From the NCBI RefSeq assembly GCF_000188195.1, contig NZ_GL831043.1, forward strand, positions 7,537 to 40,099: DNA of 32,563 bases, written 5' to 3'. Under the pieces are notes generated by a model. That model searched no databases and was not told where the DNA came from. It worked only from the letters and a program-made list of their open reading frames with translations. A program made the translations under genes and the position numbers. Origin of the DNA: Succinatimonas hippei YIT 12066. GTDB lineage: Bacteria; Pseudomonadota; Gammaproteobacteria; Enterobacterales; Succinivibrionaceae. Numbering within the stretch: position 1 is the stretch's first letter; each line of letters begins with the position of its first letter. Shown here piece by piece: positions 16,139-28,687 of the stretch.

Positions 16139-18153
16139 AAAGACGCGCTTACGCCCGCCATAATAAAACGTCCCGGTTCATGGATAAGACTTGATGTTTG
16201 ATAGTTTTTATCCAGAATATTTGCCAATGCACCGTAAATTCGGTATTCTTCATTATCACCGAATAAGTATTCAGCTCCTAAATTTAAAGTAGTCCAGCCG
16301 CCGTACTCATCATCTGCAAAATAACTTATGCCACCAGCGTTATCCTGCTTTACCCGCGAGGCAAAACGTGCATAAAAATCCAAAGTTAAGTATCCGTAAT
16401 TACACTCAGGATAATATTTTATTCCGGTACGACCTTTTACAGCAGGAATACCTGTATTATAGGTTTCAATACTTCCGGTATCGTATTTTCTTTTAATAAA
16501 TGAAATATCCAAATACGGTTCGAAACTGTCAAAATTAAGTTGTAACGACCAATCAGCTCCATAAGTTTTTGCCGAAGCAATATTGTTATAAGTAAACGTT
16601 CTAAACGGTATGTTCATACCAGGAAAAAGATCGTCTCTTTCAACTGTTTCGATATAGTCATCAGCGTCAGAATAAAATACCGTAAAATCAGAAGTTATTA
16701 GATCTCCTTCATATTTAAAACCGATCTCATAGTTATCGGAAGTTTCAGGCTTTAAACTAGGATTACCGACTTGCAGTTCACCGGTAAACGTATAAAGATA
16801 CATTTCCTGTATATTAGGAACACGATATCCCTGCGACCAATTTAATCTCCATGAGACATTTGCTAAAGGCTTATACACAAGTCCTGCACTTAATACCGCC
16901 TTTTCATTTACCTCATCGGCAAAGCCGTGAATCTTAATACCATTAATGAAAGAAGAACCTGCTTCGGTATCAACCTTGTTATATCTTACAGCCGTGTTAA
17001 GCGTAAATTTTTCATTAAATTTGGTTGATAAAAGCACATACAAGCCGTGGGTGATTTGAGAAAAATCACGATCATGAAGATTGATGTTTTTTGTTCCCAG
17101 TCCAACAAAGCTATTTGATTTTAATTGAGAGCGTTCACCATCATAACCTGTGATTAATGAAAAATATTTACCTAACGTAAATTGAGCCTGAAGATTAGCC
17201 CCATAGCTGTCTTCTTCATTTAAAACAGACACAAAAGGTCCTTGTCTTGTTACCGAAGAATTAAATTCCTTATCATTTTGCTGCATGAAAACAGACGCTT
17301 TTAATGAAGAAACATAATCATTAAGCTCAGTAAGCTCAAAGCCTAGTGAGTGCTTGACGCGGCGCCATTTGGGAATATGTGCTCTAAACTCAGCGTACCC
17401 TGGAATACCGGTAGAACTTGCCGTATGTGCATCAACATCAAAATATTCAGATTTGTACTCAAACTTTAAATCATCAGTTGCCTGCCAGGCAAGATAAGCA
17501 TTTACTCCCTTATTTCTATAAGATGTGTTATCAATCTTTTCTCTATCTGAAATATATAAATCTTGGGCGTCAGTATTAACAAGACCTAATGCATAACTGA
17601 AATTTTCAATTGTTCCTGATAAATTTAAATACTCGGAAAAAGCATTATCAGAGCCGTTATACAGCAAACCGACCTGGGTGCTAAGTTTATCTTCAGACGG
17701 CTTTTTGGTAATAACGTTAACGGCTCCGCCCATAGCGTCAGATCCGTACAATACGGCTGCAGGTCCTTTTACTACTTCAATTTGATCGATGAAAAAAGGA
17801 TTAATTAAAAGCGGAGCTCCTGATTTTGTTTTTTGATCGGTTATTCTTTGCCCGTCTACCATTACAAGAGTTCTATATGCACTTTCTCCGCGTATTGATA
17901 CTCTTTTTAATCCTGGAGTTCCGTCATTTACCAACAAAACAGAAGGAGCATCCTGTAAAGCATCGGCAACAGTGTCAGCTCCCTGAAGTAAAACCTCATC
18001 TTGACTTACAACACTGATGCTTTCATTTGCATCAATAATATTTTGCTTGTCACGATTAGCACTAATTACAATAGTATCGGCTGTAATTATTTCATCAGCT
18101 GCAACAGGTAGTACTTCTACAATTAAAGCAATAACAACAAAACGCTTTATCAT
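16135..18153 (-). CDS. TonB-dependent outer-membrane receptor, iron/heme type
   Basis: This is a 22-strand beta-barrel receptor that imports a ligand across the outer membrane with TonB. With the start at ATG 18153 (in frame from TTG 18174 and ATG 18171) the protein is 672 residues, starting with a signal peptide (MIKRFVVIALIVEVLPVAA). A TonB-box-like DTIVISA follows, then the plug domain with VSIRGESAYRTLVMVDG and VVKGPAAVLYGSDAMGGAVNV. The barrel holds WSQGYRVPNIQEMYLY and GNPSLKPETSDNYEIGF, which resemble the FRAP and NPNL boxes of heme/hemoglobin receptors. The His expected between those boxes in heme receptors is not seen, so a siderophore or other ligand is possible. It ends with the aromatic-rich beta-strand FIMAGVSASF. 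It lies 59 bp downstream of ftsY and is convergent with tonB. Confidence 0.85.
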   Translation of the reverse strand: MIKRFVVIALIVEVLPVAADEIITADTIVISANRDKQNIIDANESISVVSQDEVLLQGADTVADALQDAPSVLLVNDGTPGLKRVSIRGESAYRTLVMVDGQRITDQKTKSGAPLLINPFFIDQIEVVKGPAAVLYGSDAMGGAVNVITKKPSEDKLSTQVGLLYNGSDNAFSEYLNLSGTIENFSYALGLVNTDAQDLYISDREKIDNTSYRNKGVNAYLAWQATDDLKFEYKSEYFDVDAHTASSTGIPGYAEFRAHIPKWRRVKHSLGFELTELNDYVSSLKASVFMQQNDKEFNSSVTRQGPFVSVLNEEDSYGANLQAQFTLGKYFSLITGYDGERSQLKSNSFVGLGTKNINLHDRDFSQITHGLYVLLSTKFNEKFTLNTAVRYNKVDTEAGSSFINGIKIHGFADEVNEKAVLSAGLVYKPLANVSWRLNWSQGYRVPNIQEMYLYTFTGELQVGNPSLKPETSDNYEIGFKYEGDLITSDFTVFYSDADDYIETVERDDLFPGMNIPFRTFTYNNIASAKTYGADWSLQLNFDSFEPYLDISFIKRKYDTGSIETYNTGIPAVKGRTGIKYYPECNYGYLTLDFYARFASRVKQDNAGGISYFADDEYGGWTTLNLGAEYLFGDNEEYRIYGALANILDKNYQTSSLIHEPGRFIMAGVSASF

Positions 18154-18179
18154 TATTTTTAATCCAATCATCAAAATTA

Positions 18180-18201
18180 CGGCGCCTTATTTAAGACGCC
18201 G
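18180..18201 (-). terminator. Candidate terminator between ftsY and the receptor gene
   Basis: On the - strand CGGCGTCTT, a 4-nt loop and AAGGCGCCG form a 9-bp stem with one G-U pair. It lies 11 bp after the ftsY stop and is followed by TAATTTTG, a poor T tract. It may only partly stop ftsY transcription before the receptor gene. Confidence 0.55.
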
Positions 18202-18212
18202 ACAGACAAAGA

Positions 18213-19730
18213 TCACTCTTCATCTTTAAATAAAGCGTCTACAAAAATATCTGCTTTAAAGGGTCTTAAATCTTCGGCTTTTTCACCGATGCCTACGTAA
18301 CGAATCGGAAGCTTGAATTTATCGGCTAAAGTGAAAATCACACCGCCTTTTGCCGTTCCGTCAAGCTTGGTAAGGCAAATACCGGTAATAGGAACTGCTT
18401 TGCCGAATAAAGTTGCCTGTGAAACTGCATTCTGACCGGTTGTAGCATCTAACACCAATAACACTTCATGCGGTACTTCTTCATCAATTTTCTTCATTAC
18501 GCGCACAATTTTTTTCAGCTCTTCCATAAGATTGTCTTTATTTTGCAATCTTCCTGCAGTATCACAAATAAGCACGTCAGTATTTCTGGCTTTAGCTGCA
18601 TTTACTGCATCAAAAAGAACTGAGGCACTATCCGATCCTGTTGCTTGAGCAATAACCGGAACATTGGCTCTGTTTCCCCATTCTTTTAACTGTTCAACAG
18701 CTGCGGCACGGAAAGTATCACCTGCTGCAAGCATGACTTTCAGTCCTAAATCCTGATATTTTCTTGCCAGCTTACCTATAGTTGTAGTTTTTCCGGCACC
18801 GTTAACTCCTACCATCAAAATCACAAAAGGTTTCTTACCTGTAACTTCAAGCGGGATTTCACACGGCTTTAAAATATTTTTCAAAATATCTTTTAAATTC
18901 TTCTTAAGTAAAACCGCATCATGCAATTCACGCAGCTTTGACTCTTCGCGCAGTTTTTCAATCACAAAATTGGTTGTTTCTACCCCCAAATCTGCCGTGA
19001 GCAAAGCTGTTTCAAGCTCTTCATAAAGATCTTCATCAATTTTTCGTCCCTTCATGAAAGAACTTAACCCCATCGATATATTCTCACGGGTACGTTTTAA
19101 TCTTTCAAAAAAAGACAGCTTTTCGCTTTTTTCACTTATTACTTTGTTTTCTTCAGCAGGCTTTTGCTCTGTTTTTTCTTCTGCAGCATTTTGTTCATCA
19201 TTTTTGATCTCTGATTCTTTACTTGCAACTTCATTTACAGTCTCAATATTGGTTTCTTCTTGTAAAAAATCTTCTTTTTTAGCCTCATCCTGCAATTCAT
19301 CTGTCGAAATTTTATCTTCTTTTATCTCTTCTTTATCTTTTACATCTTTTTTTTCTTCAGACTCTTTATCATCAGCTTTAAAACTTTCGTCATCAGCTAT
19401 GATTTGTTTTTCGGCCTCAAGTTCCTGATATATGACAAAAGAGCTTTCAGCACGAGTATTCTCTTTTTTTATATCTTTATCAATTTCCTGCTTTAAGTCT
19501 TTTTCACTTACCGTATCATCAAAAAATTCTGCAGCAGCAGCTCCTGCGCCGACATTTTCTAAAGCTGAAACCGCCTCTTCATGCTGTTCTTTCTGTAGTT
19601 TTTGTTTTTCTTCATCACTGTCTGATTCAGAAACTTCTTCAGTATTTTCCTTAATTTCAGCAACTTTATTTTCAACAGAATCTTCTTGTTTTATATCTTT
19701 CTTTTTCTTAAAAAACGAAAAAAATGCCAT
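18213..19730 (-). CDS. ftsY: Signal recognition particle receptor FtsY
   Basis: FtsY docks ribosome-SRP complexes at the inner membrane for co-translational insertion. The start at 19730 (505 residues) is preferred because GGTGG lies 7 nt upstream; ATG 19736 would leave one base of spacing. The protein has a Lys-rich N-terminus (FFSFFKKKK), a long Glu/Lys-rich acidic A domain (about 15-205), then the N and G domains: G1 GVNGAGKTT (about 308-316), DTFRAAAVEQL, DTAGRLQNK and TKLDGTAKGG. Length is near E. coli FtsY (497). As in E. coli it diverges from rsmD. Downstream, however, ftsE-ftsX are absent and a TonB receptor follows. Confidence 0.96.
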   Translation of the reverse strand: MAFFSFFKKKKDIKQEDSVENKVAEIKENTEEVSESDSDEEKQKLQKEQHEEAVSALENVGAGAAAAEFFDDTVSEKDLKQEIDKDIKKENTRAESSFVIYQELEAEKQIIADDESFKADDKESEEKKDVKDKEEIKEDKISTDELQDEAKKEDFLQEETNIETVNEVASKESEIKNDEQNAAEEKTEQKPAEENKVISEKSEKLSFFERLKRTRENISMGLSSFMKGRKIDEDLYEELETALLTADLGVETTNFVIEKLREESKLRELHDAVLLKKNLKDILKNILKPCEIPLEVTGKKPFVILMVGVNGAGKTTTIGKLARKYQDLGLKVMLAAGDTFRAAAVEQLKEWGNRANVPVIAQATGSDSASVLFDAVNAAKARNTDVLICDTAGRLQNKDNLMEELKKIVRVMKKIDEEVPHEVLLVLDATTGQNAVSQATLFGKAVPITGICLTKLDGTAKGGVIFTLADKFKLPIRYVGIGEKAEDLRPFKADIFVDALFKDEE

Positions 19731-19837
19731 ATTCATACCACCGCAAATAAAACTATTTTTATAAAAAAACAGGTTAAAATAGCTAAATTACTGCGATTTT
19801 AGCATTTAGAAATCAAAAATAGGTAAAAAGCGAAAAA

Positions 19838-20416
19838 ATGTCTTTATCTTCCCATCAAATACGTATTATCGGCGGCATATATAAAGGTAAGAAACTTGAC
19901 GTATTGGATCTTGAAGGATTAAGGCCTACTCCTGACAGAATACGCGAAACGATTTTTAATTTATTAAGCGATAAGGTTCAAGCTGCTAATGTTTTAGATC
20001 TGTTTGCAGGATCAGGAGCATTAGGTATCGAGGCTCTGTCACGCGGCGCAAAATCAGTTACCTTAATTGAAAAAGATTATGACAATTATTTAAGCCTTAA
20101 AGACACAATTAACACTTTAAACTCAAAAAACATTCAAGTATTAAATCTTGATGCTTTAAATTTTTTAAACAAAACTGATAATAAGTTTGATTTGATTTTT
20201 TTAGATCCGCCTTATAAAAGCGATTTATTGAATAAAGCTATGGAGCTTATCAATGAGCGAAACTTGTTAAATAAAAATGCTGTTTTATATGTTGAATACA
20301 GTTCAGGTAATATTAAAAGCTTTGTTGGTTTTGAGTGCTTTAGCGAACAGCAAAACGGACAGGTAAAATTTGCTTTATACAAAAAGAGTTCTTTTTTAGA
20401 AGAATTATTCAGTTAA
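19838..20416 (+). CDS. rsmD: 16S rRNA (guanine966-N2)-methyltransferase
   Basis: RsmD methylates G966 in helix 31 of 16S rRNA using S-adenosylmethionine. The 192-residue protein shows the N-terminal IIGGIYKGKKLDVL and LRPTPDRIRETIFNLL typical of RsmD, the SAM-binding motif DLFAGSGALG (54-63), IEALSRGA, and the catalytic DPPY (123-126). It is divergent from ftsY across 107 bp and faces the atp operon across a shared terminator. Confidence 0.94.
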   Translation: MSLSSHQIRIIGGIYKGKKLDVLDLEGLRPTPDRIRETIFNLLSDKVQAANVLDLFAGSGALGIEALSRGAKSVTLIEKDYDNYLSLKDTINTLNSKNIQVLNLDALNFLNKTDNKFDLIFLDPPYKSDLLNKAMELINERNLLNKNAVLYVEYSSGNIKSFVGFECFSEQQNGQVKFALYKKSSFLEELFS

Positions 20417-20419
20417 AAA

Positions 20420-20437
20420 TCGCGCCATAAGGCGCGA
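20420..20437. terminator. Shared terminator of rsmD and the atp operon
   Basis: TCGCGCC, loop ATAA and GGCGCGA form a perfect 7-bp GC-rich stem in the 26-bp gap between rsmD and atpC. On the - strand it is followed by TTTTTAA, a good T tract for the atp operon. On the + strand it is followed only by CTTTATC, a weaker end for rsmD. Confidence 0.82.
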
Positions 20438-20442
20438 CTTTA

Positions 20443-20871
20443 TCATTTACGGCGAGTACTGCGAGATAACTCAATAACTTTAAGCTGAGCCATTGCTTCA
20501 GCAAGCTGAGCAAAAGCTTTATTATAGTCTTTATCTCCGCTTTGATGCTTGATAGCTTCCTGAGCTTCACGCATAGCTTCTTTAGCTTTAGCTTCATCAA
20601 TATCATCAGCTCTTAAAGCTGTATCAGCAAGTACGGTAACGCTGTCAGGCTGAACCTCAAGCAACCCTCCTGCTAAATAAAACTGATCTTCCTTACCTTC
20701 AGCAGTAGTAAGTAAAACCATACCGGCTTTAATAGTTGTCAAAAGCGGGGCATGACCGTGACGAATGCCCATTTCACCTTCAGAACCGGTAATACGCATC
20801 GTTCTTACACGGCCTGAATACAAACTTCCGACAGCACTGACAACATCAAGATGGAAAGTAATATTTTCCAT
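20443..20871 (-). CDS. atpC: ATP synthase F1 epsilon subunit
   Basis: Epsilon is part of the central stalk and inhibits ATP hydrolysis. The 142-residue protein (E. coli 139) has the N-terminal beta-sandwich ([57 protein letters not shown]) and a C-terminal helical hairpin of about 50 residues ([17 protein letters not shown] onward). GGAGG lies close before the ATG. It is the last gene of the atp operon, 15 nt after atpD. Confidence 0.96.
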   Translation of the reverse strand: MENITFHLDVVSAVGSLYSGRVRTMRITGSEGEMGIRHGHAPLLTTIKAGMVLLTTAEGKEDQFYLAGGLLEVQPDSVTVLADTALRADDIDEAKAKEAMREAQEAIKHQSGDKDYNKAFAQLAEAMAQLKVIELSRSTRRK

Positions 20872-20886
20872 TCAAACCTCCGCCGA

Positions 20887-22329
<1,443 letters not shown>

Positions 22330-23193
22330 TTAAACCGCCGCAGCTCCGGAAACGATGTCATTAAGTTCCATCGTAATTCCTGCCTGACGCGCTTTGTTGT
22401 AATCAAGCTGTAAATCATTAACTAATGAATCGGCGTTGTCAGTTGCAGCTTTCATTGCCACCATACGGGCCGCCTGCTCTGATGCTAAATTTTCAAGCAC
22501 AGCCTGATAAACCATCTGTTGAACATAACGATCTAAAACCACTTTTAAAATTTCAGCAGGATTAGGTTCGTAAATATAGTCCCAGTGGTGCTTTGCAACT
22601 TCAGCATCTTCTGTCTTCGGCAGCGGCAGCAATTGATTAACGGTCGGCAGCTGAACCATGGTGTTTTTAAAACCGTTAAACGCAACATAAACTGCATCTA
22701 CTTCACCGTTAAGGTAAGCACTGGTCATAACTTTAATCGCGCCTACCAATTTTTCCGGTTTAGGATCATCACCGAAACCGCTGTGCTGAGCGATAACGTC
22801 AACTCCGAATCTAACGAAGAACGAACTTGCTTTAGTTCCGAGAAGAACAGCTTTAACTCCGATATTTTTGCTTTCCTTTTCCTTCATATCAGAAAGAACT
22901 TTACGGAAAAGATTAATATTCAGGCCACCGCACAAACCGCGATCCGTAGAAACAATAATATAGCCGACATTTTTAACAGGACGCTCTTCAAGATACGGAT
23001 GGTGGAACTCCGTAGAACTTACTGCCACATGTCCGATAAGATTAAACAAGCCGATTGAATAAGGACGCGAAGAAGACATTTTATCTTGTGCGCGTCTCAT
23101 TTTCGAGGCTGCAACCATTTGCATAGCGCTAGTTATCTTCTGTGTACTTTTTACAGAAGCTATCTTAGTGCGTATTTCCTTTGCTCCGGCCAT
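22330..23193 (-). CDS. atpG: ATP synthase F1 gamma subunit
   Basis: Gamma forms the rotating central shaft. The 287-residue product (E. coli 287) starts with the conserved [21 protein letters not shown] and [14 protein letters not shown], has [11 protein letters not shown] in the middle, and ends [20 protein letters not shown] then [22 protein letters not shown], all diagnostic. It lies 9 nt after atpA and 24 nt before atpD in the same operon. Confidence 0.98.
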   Translation of the reverse strand: MAGAKEIRTKIASVKSTQKITSAMQMVAASKMRRAQDKMSSSRPYSIGLFNLIGHVAVSSTEFHHPYLEERPVKNVGYIIVSTDRGLCGGLNINLFRKVLSDMKEKESKNIGVKAVLLGTKASSFFVRFGVDVIAQHSGFGDDPKPEKLVGAIKVMTSAYLNGEVDAVYVAFNGFKNTMVQLPTVNQLLPLPKTEDAEVAKHHWDYIYEPNPAEILKVVLDRYVQQMVYQAVLENLASEQAARMVAMKAATDNADSLVNDLQLDYNKARQAGITMELNDIVSGAAAV

Positions 23194-23202
23194 TTAGAGC
23201 TC

Positions 23203-24744
23203 CTAGTAAGTCTGAGTTGATTTGAAATCAGTAATCAAATCAGTCAAACTCTTTACTATTTCATCGTTATAATCTGGCTTTGCGTCAATTGACTTTAATA
23301 AATCGGCATATTTACCGCGAGCAAAATTCAAAAGCGCATCCTCGAAAGCTGAAATTTTATTAATTGCAACATCCTCAAGGAATCCTCGCTCTGCCGCGAA
23401 AATAACCAAAGCCTGTTCGGCGACGGTTAAAGAAGCATACTGACGCTGTTTCATCAACTCTGTAACTTTCTTACCGTGGTCAAGCTGCTTACGGGTTGCT
23501 TCATCAAGATCTGATGAAAACTGAGCAAATGCCGCAAGTTCACGATACTGAGCCAAAGCAGTACGAATACCGCCTGATAGCTTTTTCATAATCTTAGTCT
23601 GAGCAGCACCGCCGACACGAGATACTGAAATACCAGGATCAACAGCAGGACGAACACCTGAGTTAAACAAACTTGATGTCAAGAAAATCTGACCGTCGGT
23701 AATTGAAATAACGTTAGTAGGAATGAACGCTGAAACGTCACCTGCTTGAGTTTCAATAATCGGCAACGCAGTAAGCGAACCGGTTTTACCGGTGATTTTA
23801 CCGCCTGATAATTTTTCAAGATATTCGGCATTAACGCGACAAGCACGCTCAAGCAAACGTGAATGCAGATAGAAAACGTCACCGGGATATGCTTCACGCC
23901 CAGGCGGACGACGAAGTAACAATGATATCTGACGATAAGCTACAGCGTGCTTAGACAAATCATCGTAAACAACTAAAGCATCCTCACCCTGATCTAGGAA
24001 ATACTCACCCATTGCGCATCCGGCATAAGGGGCGATGTACTGTAAAGCTGCAGTGTCGGAAGCTGATGCTGAAACTACAATAGTGTTATCAAGAGCACCG
24101 TGTTCTTCAAGTTTTCTTACAACTGAAGCGATAGTTGAAGCTTTCTGACCGATGGCGACATAAATACAGCGAACACCGTAATTTTTCTGATTAATGATAG
24201 TATCAACGGCTAAAGCTGTTTTACCTACCTGACGGTCACCGATAATAAGCTCACGCTGACCGCGTCCGATAGGAATCATTGAGTCAACAGCCTTATAACC
24301 GGTTTGAATCGGCTGGGATACGCTTTGACGAGCAATAACTCCAGGAGCAATCTTTTCAACCGGATAAAAATCATCGCTAACAATCGGACCTTTACCGTCG
24401 ATTGGTTCACCTAAGGTATTTACAACACGACCTAATAAACCTTTACCTACCGGAACGGAGAGAATTCGACCGGTTCCGCGTACTTTCATACCTTCTGAAA
24501 GGTGAGTATAAGGTCCTAAAACAATAGCGCCAACAGAATCGCGCTCTAAGTTTAAAGCCAATCCGTACAAATCATCGCCAAACTGCAGCATTTCACCTTG
24601 CATGACGTTGGCAAGACCGTGGATACGAACAATACCGTCACTAACGGAAATGATAGTACCCTCATCGCAGGATTGGGTAACAACCTTAAACTGCTCAATC
24701 CTTTGTTTAATAAGATCAGCAATTTCAGTTGAGTTTAATTGCAT
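23203..24744 (-). CDS. atpA: ATP synthase F1 alpha subunit
   Basis: Alpha holds the non-catalytic nucleotide sites of F1. The 513 residues match the E. coli length. The P-loop is GDRQVGKT (169-176, same numbering as E. coli). Other marks are [15 protein letters not shown]-like [16 protein letters not shown] at about 36-51, [20 protein letters not shown] and [20 protein letters not shown]. The N-terminal [16 protein letters not shown] is the segment that binds delta. It starts 14 nt after the proper end of atpH. Confidence 0.98.
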   Translation of the reverse strand: MQLNSTEIADLIKQRIEQFKVVTQSCDEGTIISVSDGIVRIHGLANVMQGEMLQFGDDLYGLALNLERDSVGAIVLGPYTHLSEGMKVRGTGRILSVPVGKGLLGRVVNTLGEPIDGKGPIVSDDFYPVEKIAPGVIARQSVSQPIQTGYKAVDSMIPIGRGQRELIIGDRQVGKTALAVDTIINQKNYGVRCIYVAIGQKASTIASVVRKLEEHGALDNTIVVSASASDTAALQYIAPYAGCAMGEYFLDQGEDALVVYDDLSKHAVAYRQISLLLRRPPGREAYPGDVFYLHSRLLERACRVNAEYLEKLSGGKITGKTGSLTALPIIETQAGDVSAFIPTNVISITDGQIFLTSSLFNSGVRPAVDPGISVSRVGGAAQTKIMKKLSGGIRTALAQYRELAAFAQFSSDLDEATRKQLDHGKKVTELMKQRQYASLTVAEQALVIFAAERGFLEDVAINKISAFEDALLNFARGKYADLLKSIDAKPDYNDEIVKSLTDLITDFKSTQTY

Positions 24745-24758
24745 TTTGTTCCCCTTCG

Positions 24759-25290
24759 TTATTTGAGTGCTGAAGCCATACCTTTTAAGTATGATTTCAC
24801 GCTAGCATCAATAACCTCATCGCCTATTTTTAAAACGGCTCCGCCCATGATGCTCGGGTCAATAATTAGTTTTTAAAATTACGGAACAGCCGTATTTATC
24901 CGTTACTTTTTGCTTTATGGCATTAAGTGAAGCCTCGTCAAGTTCACGTGCTGAAACAACGGAAATTTCCATAACTTTTTCATGCATCTCGCGAAGTTTG
25001 ACAAATTCACTGTAAATTTCAGGAATTACGTCAAAACGAAACTTCTCACCAAGAGCCTTAACGAAATTTTGACCGTACTCATCAAGAAGATCTTTTAAAA
25101 CCTCAAGAAGGCGCTCTGAAGCAACGCTTGAAGATGAAGCATTCTTTAAGGAACTTAAAAAATCAGCATCCGAGCAAGCCACAGACATGGCATATAACAT
25201 TTGCTGCCATTTATCTAAAGCTTGTTGCTTTAAAGCCACTTCAAAAGCCGCTTGTGCATAAGGCCTTGCGACAGTTAGGTTTTCAGCCAA
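24759..25290 (-). pseudogene. atpH: ATP synthase F1 delta subunit, frameshifted near its 3' end
   Basis: Delta joins F1 to the peripheral stalk. From the TTG start at 25290 (GAGGT 7 nt upstream; MAENLTVARPYAQAAFEVAL, as in the family) the frame runs to a TGA at 24859-24861, giving only 143 residues. The rest of the protein is intact in the next frame: LIIDPSIMGGAVLKIGDEVI and onward to a TAA at 24759-24761. Removing one base from the A run at 24870-24874 (- strand AAAAA after TTTT) joins the two pieces into 176 residues, like E. coli (177). So the sequence carries a single extra base. Since delta is needed for the complex, a sequencing or assembly error is most likely; a real mutation or a recoding event is possible. 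Confidence 0.9.
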
Positions 25291-25305
25291 TGTGATTACC
25301 TCAAT

Positions 25306-25776
25306 TTATAAAGATTCTAAAATCTTTTGAACTAAAACTTTATCAGTCTTAGCATCAACCTTTTGACTCAAAATCTTCTCGGCACCGGCAATCGCTAAAT
25401 CAGCAACTTCAGAGCGCAGCTCTTCTTTTACTTTATCCTTTTGAGCTTCAATTTCATTTTTAGCATTTTCAAGGATGCGACGTTTTTCCTCGGTGGCTTC
25501 CTCAACAGCTTTATCTAAAATCGCAGAACGCTGTTTGTTAGCTTCATCGATGATTCTCTGAGCTTCAGCTTTTGCCTCACGAATAGTATCGGCAGCATTG
25601 CTCTTAGCCAGTTCCAAACTCTTTTGTGCTTTTTCAGCAGAGGCAAGACCATCGGCTATTTGTTTTTGTCTCTTCTCAAGAGCGCTCATAAGCGGCGGCC
25701 ACACCCATTTCATGCATGCAGCGACAAAGATAACAAAAGCAACGGCTTGACCTAAAAATGTAGCATTAATTTCCAA
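25306..25776 (-). CDS. atpF: ATP synthase Fo b subunit
   Basis: Subunit b forms the peripheral stalk dimer. The 156 residues equal the E. coli length and begin [20 protein letters not shown], with a membrane helix (about 8-26) followed by [25 protein letters not shown] and a long coiled coil rich in Ala, Glu and Lys. The C-terminus ([15 protein letters not shown]) binds delta. The start codon is TTG at 25776; its position agrees exactly with the family start, and GGGAG lies about 8 nt upstream. Confidence 0.96.
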   Translation of the reverse strand: MEINATFLGQAVAFVIFVAACMKWVWPPLMSALEKRQKQIADGLASAEKAQKSLELAKSNAADTIREAKAEAQRIIDEANKQRSAILDKAVEEATEEKRRILENAKNEIEAQKDKVKEELRSEVADLAIAGAEKILSQKVDAKTDKVLVQKILESL

Positions 25777-25809
25777 GGTGGAAAGCTCCCTGCTGTTTTA
25801 AAGACCAAG

Positions 25810-26055
<246 letters not shown>

Positions 26056-26066
26056 TTAAATAAAAG

Positions 26067-27342
<1,276 letters not shown>

Positions 27343-27765
27343 CTAAATCCAGATCGCAAAAAAACGTTTTATATAGCAAAAAATCGCACTAAAAATTAAA
27401 GAAATAAAAAAGACTAAACCGTCAATTTCTAAAAACTTAAAACACAAACAGACAAGAACTATAAAAAATAAGTATTTAAAAAATAAAGATTTTATAGAAT
27501 CATAAATCACAAGACCTGCAGATAATTGAGAATCTTTTCTCTTATACCCTAAAGCAAAATAAACAAAAGTAGGAAATAAAAAAACTGTGCTTCCGGCAAC
27601 GGATGAAATGAAAAAAATTGATATTTTTTTATCAACTACATAAGAAACAAAGCACCAAAATAGTGCTTGAATAACAATTATTAATAGATAAAAAAGAGCC
27701 TCGTTCTTTAAAAAATGATAAAAACTTGGACTCTTTTTTACTTTGCTGTTATTAGAAATTAACAA
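27343..27765 (-). CDS. atpI: ATP synthase assembly/accessory protein AtpI
   Basis: AtpI is a small four-helix membrane protein that helps c-ring assembly or magnesium supply in some bacteria. The 140-residue product has four hydrophobic segments (about 26-45, 49-72, 92-111, 115-133). SSVAGSTVFLFPTFVYFALGYK and the later DSIKSLFFKYLFFIVLVCLC align with the AtpI pattern of E. coli. It starts with TTG at 27765, 2 nt after the parB stop, and lacks an in-frame ATG nearby. Sequence conservation is low; the assignment rests on topology and on its place before atpB. Confidence 0.78.
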   Translation of the reverse strand: MLISNNSKVKKSPSFYHFLKNEALFYLLIIVIQALFWCFVSYVVDKKISIFFISSVAGSTVFLFPTFVYFALGYKRKDSQLSAGLVIYDSIKSLFFKYLFFIVLVCLCFKFLEIDGLVFFISLIFSAIFCYIKRFFAIWI

Positions 27766-27767
27766 AA

Positions 27768-28673
27768 CTAAACACCAAAAAGCTTAATTATTGCCTCGAG
27801 CTGTTCTTTGCTTTTATAAGATAAAACCACTTTTCCTTTTTCATTACTTTGCGGAGTAAATTTTACTAAAGCACCATGCAAACTTGAATTTAAAGCTTTT
27901 TCCCAATCCTTATACATTGCACTTTTTTCAAACTTAGCTTTTGATGATCCTAAATCCTTATCAGACTCATCTTTAAGCTCTTTTATAAAAGCTTCCGTTT
28001 GTCTTACGTTTAATCCTTTCGATACCACTATTTTGGCAGCTTTTTCCTGAAGTTCACTATCAAGACTCAAAATGGCTTTTGCATGTCCCATTTCAATACT
28101 GCCGTCAAGCAGAAACTTTTTTACATTTTCATTTAACTGATTCAGACGCAAAATGTTAGTAACGCTGCTTCTTGATTTGCCTAAAGTTTTAGCAAGATCC
28201 TCTTGCGTTAATGAACATTCTTTCATCATCTGCAGCAAAGCCGAAGCTTGCTCCAATGGATTTAAATCTTTTCTTTGAATGTTCTCAATTAACGCTATCG
28301 CATAAGCATTTTTTTCAAGAACGTCACGAACCAGACAAGGAACTTCAGAAAGACCGGCAATTTTTGCAGCCCGGTAACGTCTTTCTCCACAGATTATTTC
28401 ATACTTGCCGTCATCTTTGGATTTAACCAGTAACGGCTCTAAAAGACCGTGCTCCTTTATTGATAAAGCAAGTTCATTTAAAGCTTCACTATCAAAATTC
28501 TGACGCGGCTGATAAGGCGACGGAATTAAACAATCAAGCTTTAAATTCAACACAGTATTTTTAAGTTCAGTCTTAAACTCACGCTGCTGTGATAATAAAA
28601 TATTTTCTTCACGTTGTGCGCGGGCTTTACTTTCGCTAAGTAACGCGTTTAAACCTCTGCCTAAACCTGCCAC
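27768..28673 (-). CDS. parB: Chromosome partitioning protein ParB
   Basis: ParB binds parS sites and spreads as a CTP-dependent clamp to organise the origin region. The 301-residue protein starts with the typical GLGRGLNALLS and has the CTP-binding boxes GERRYRAA (96-103) and ENIQR (130-134), a helix-turn-helix (LTQEDLAKTLGKSRSSVTNI, about 154-173) and a C-terminal dimer domain. The start is GTG. It lies 14 nt after parA. No parS palindrome (TGTTTCACGTGAAACA) was seen in the window. Confidence 0.96.
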   Translation of the reverse strand: MAGLGRGLNALLSESKARAQREENILLSQQREFKTELKNTVLNLKLDCLIPSPYQPRQNFDSEALNELALSIKEHGLLEPLLVKSKDDGKYEIICGERRYRAAKIAGLSEVPCLVRDVLEKNAYAIALIENIQRKDLNPLEQASALLQMMKECSLTQEDLAKTLGKSRSSVTNILRLNQLNENVKKFLLDGSIEMGHAKAILSLDSELQEKAAKIVVSKGLNVRQTEAFIKELKDESDKDLGSSKAKFEKSAMYKDWEKALNSSLHGALVKFTPQSNEKGKVVLSYKSKEQLEAIIKLFGV

Positions 28674-28687
28674 TTCAAAATTCCTCT

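Noticed and set aside
19054-19764. Two Ser/Phe-rich open frames on the + strand within ftsY
   Set aside because: They are the antisense of the Glu/Lys-rich acidic domain of FtsY, which makes Ser/Phe-rich shadows.
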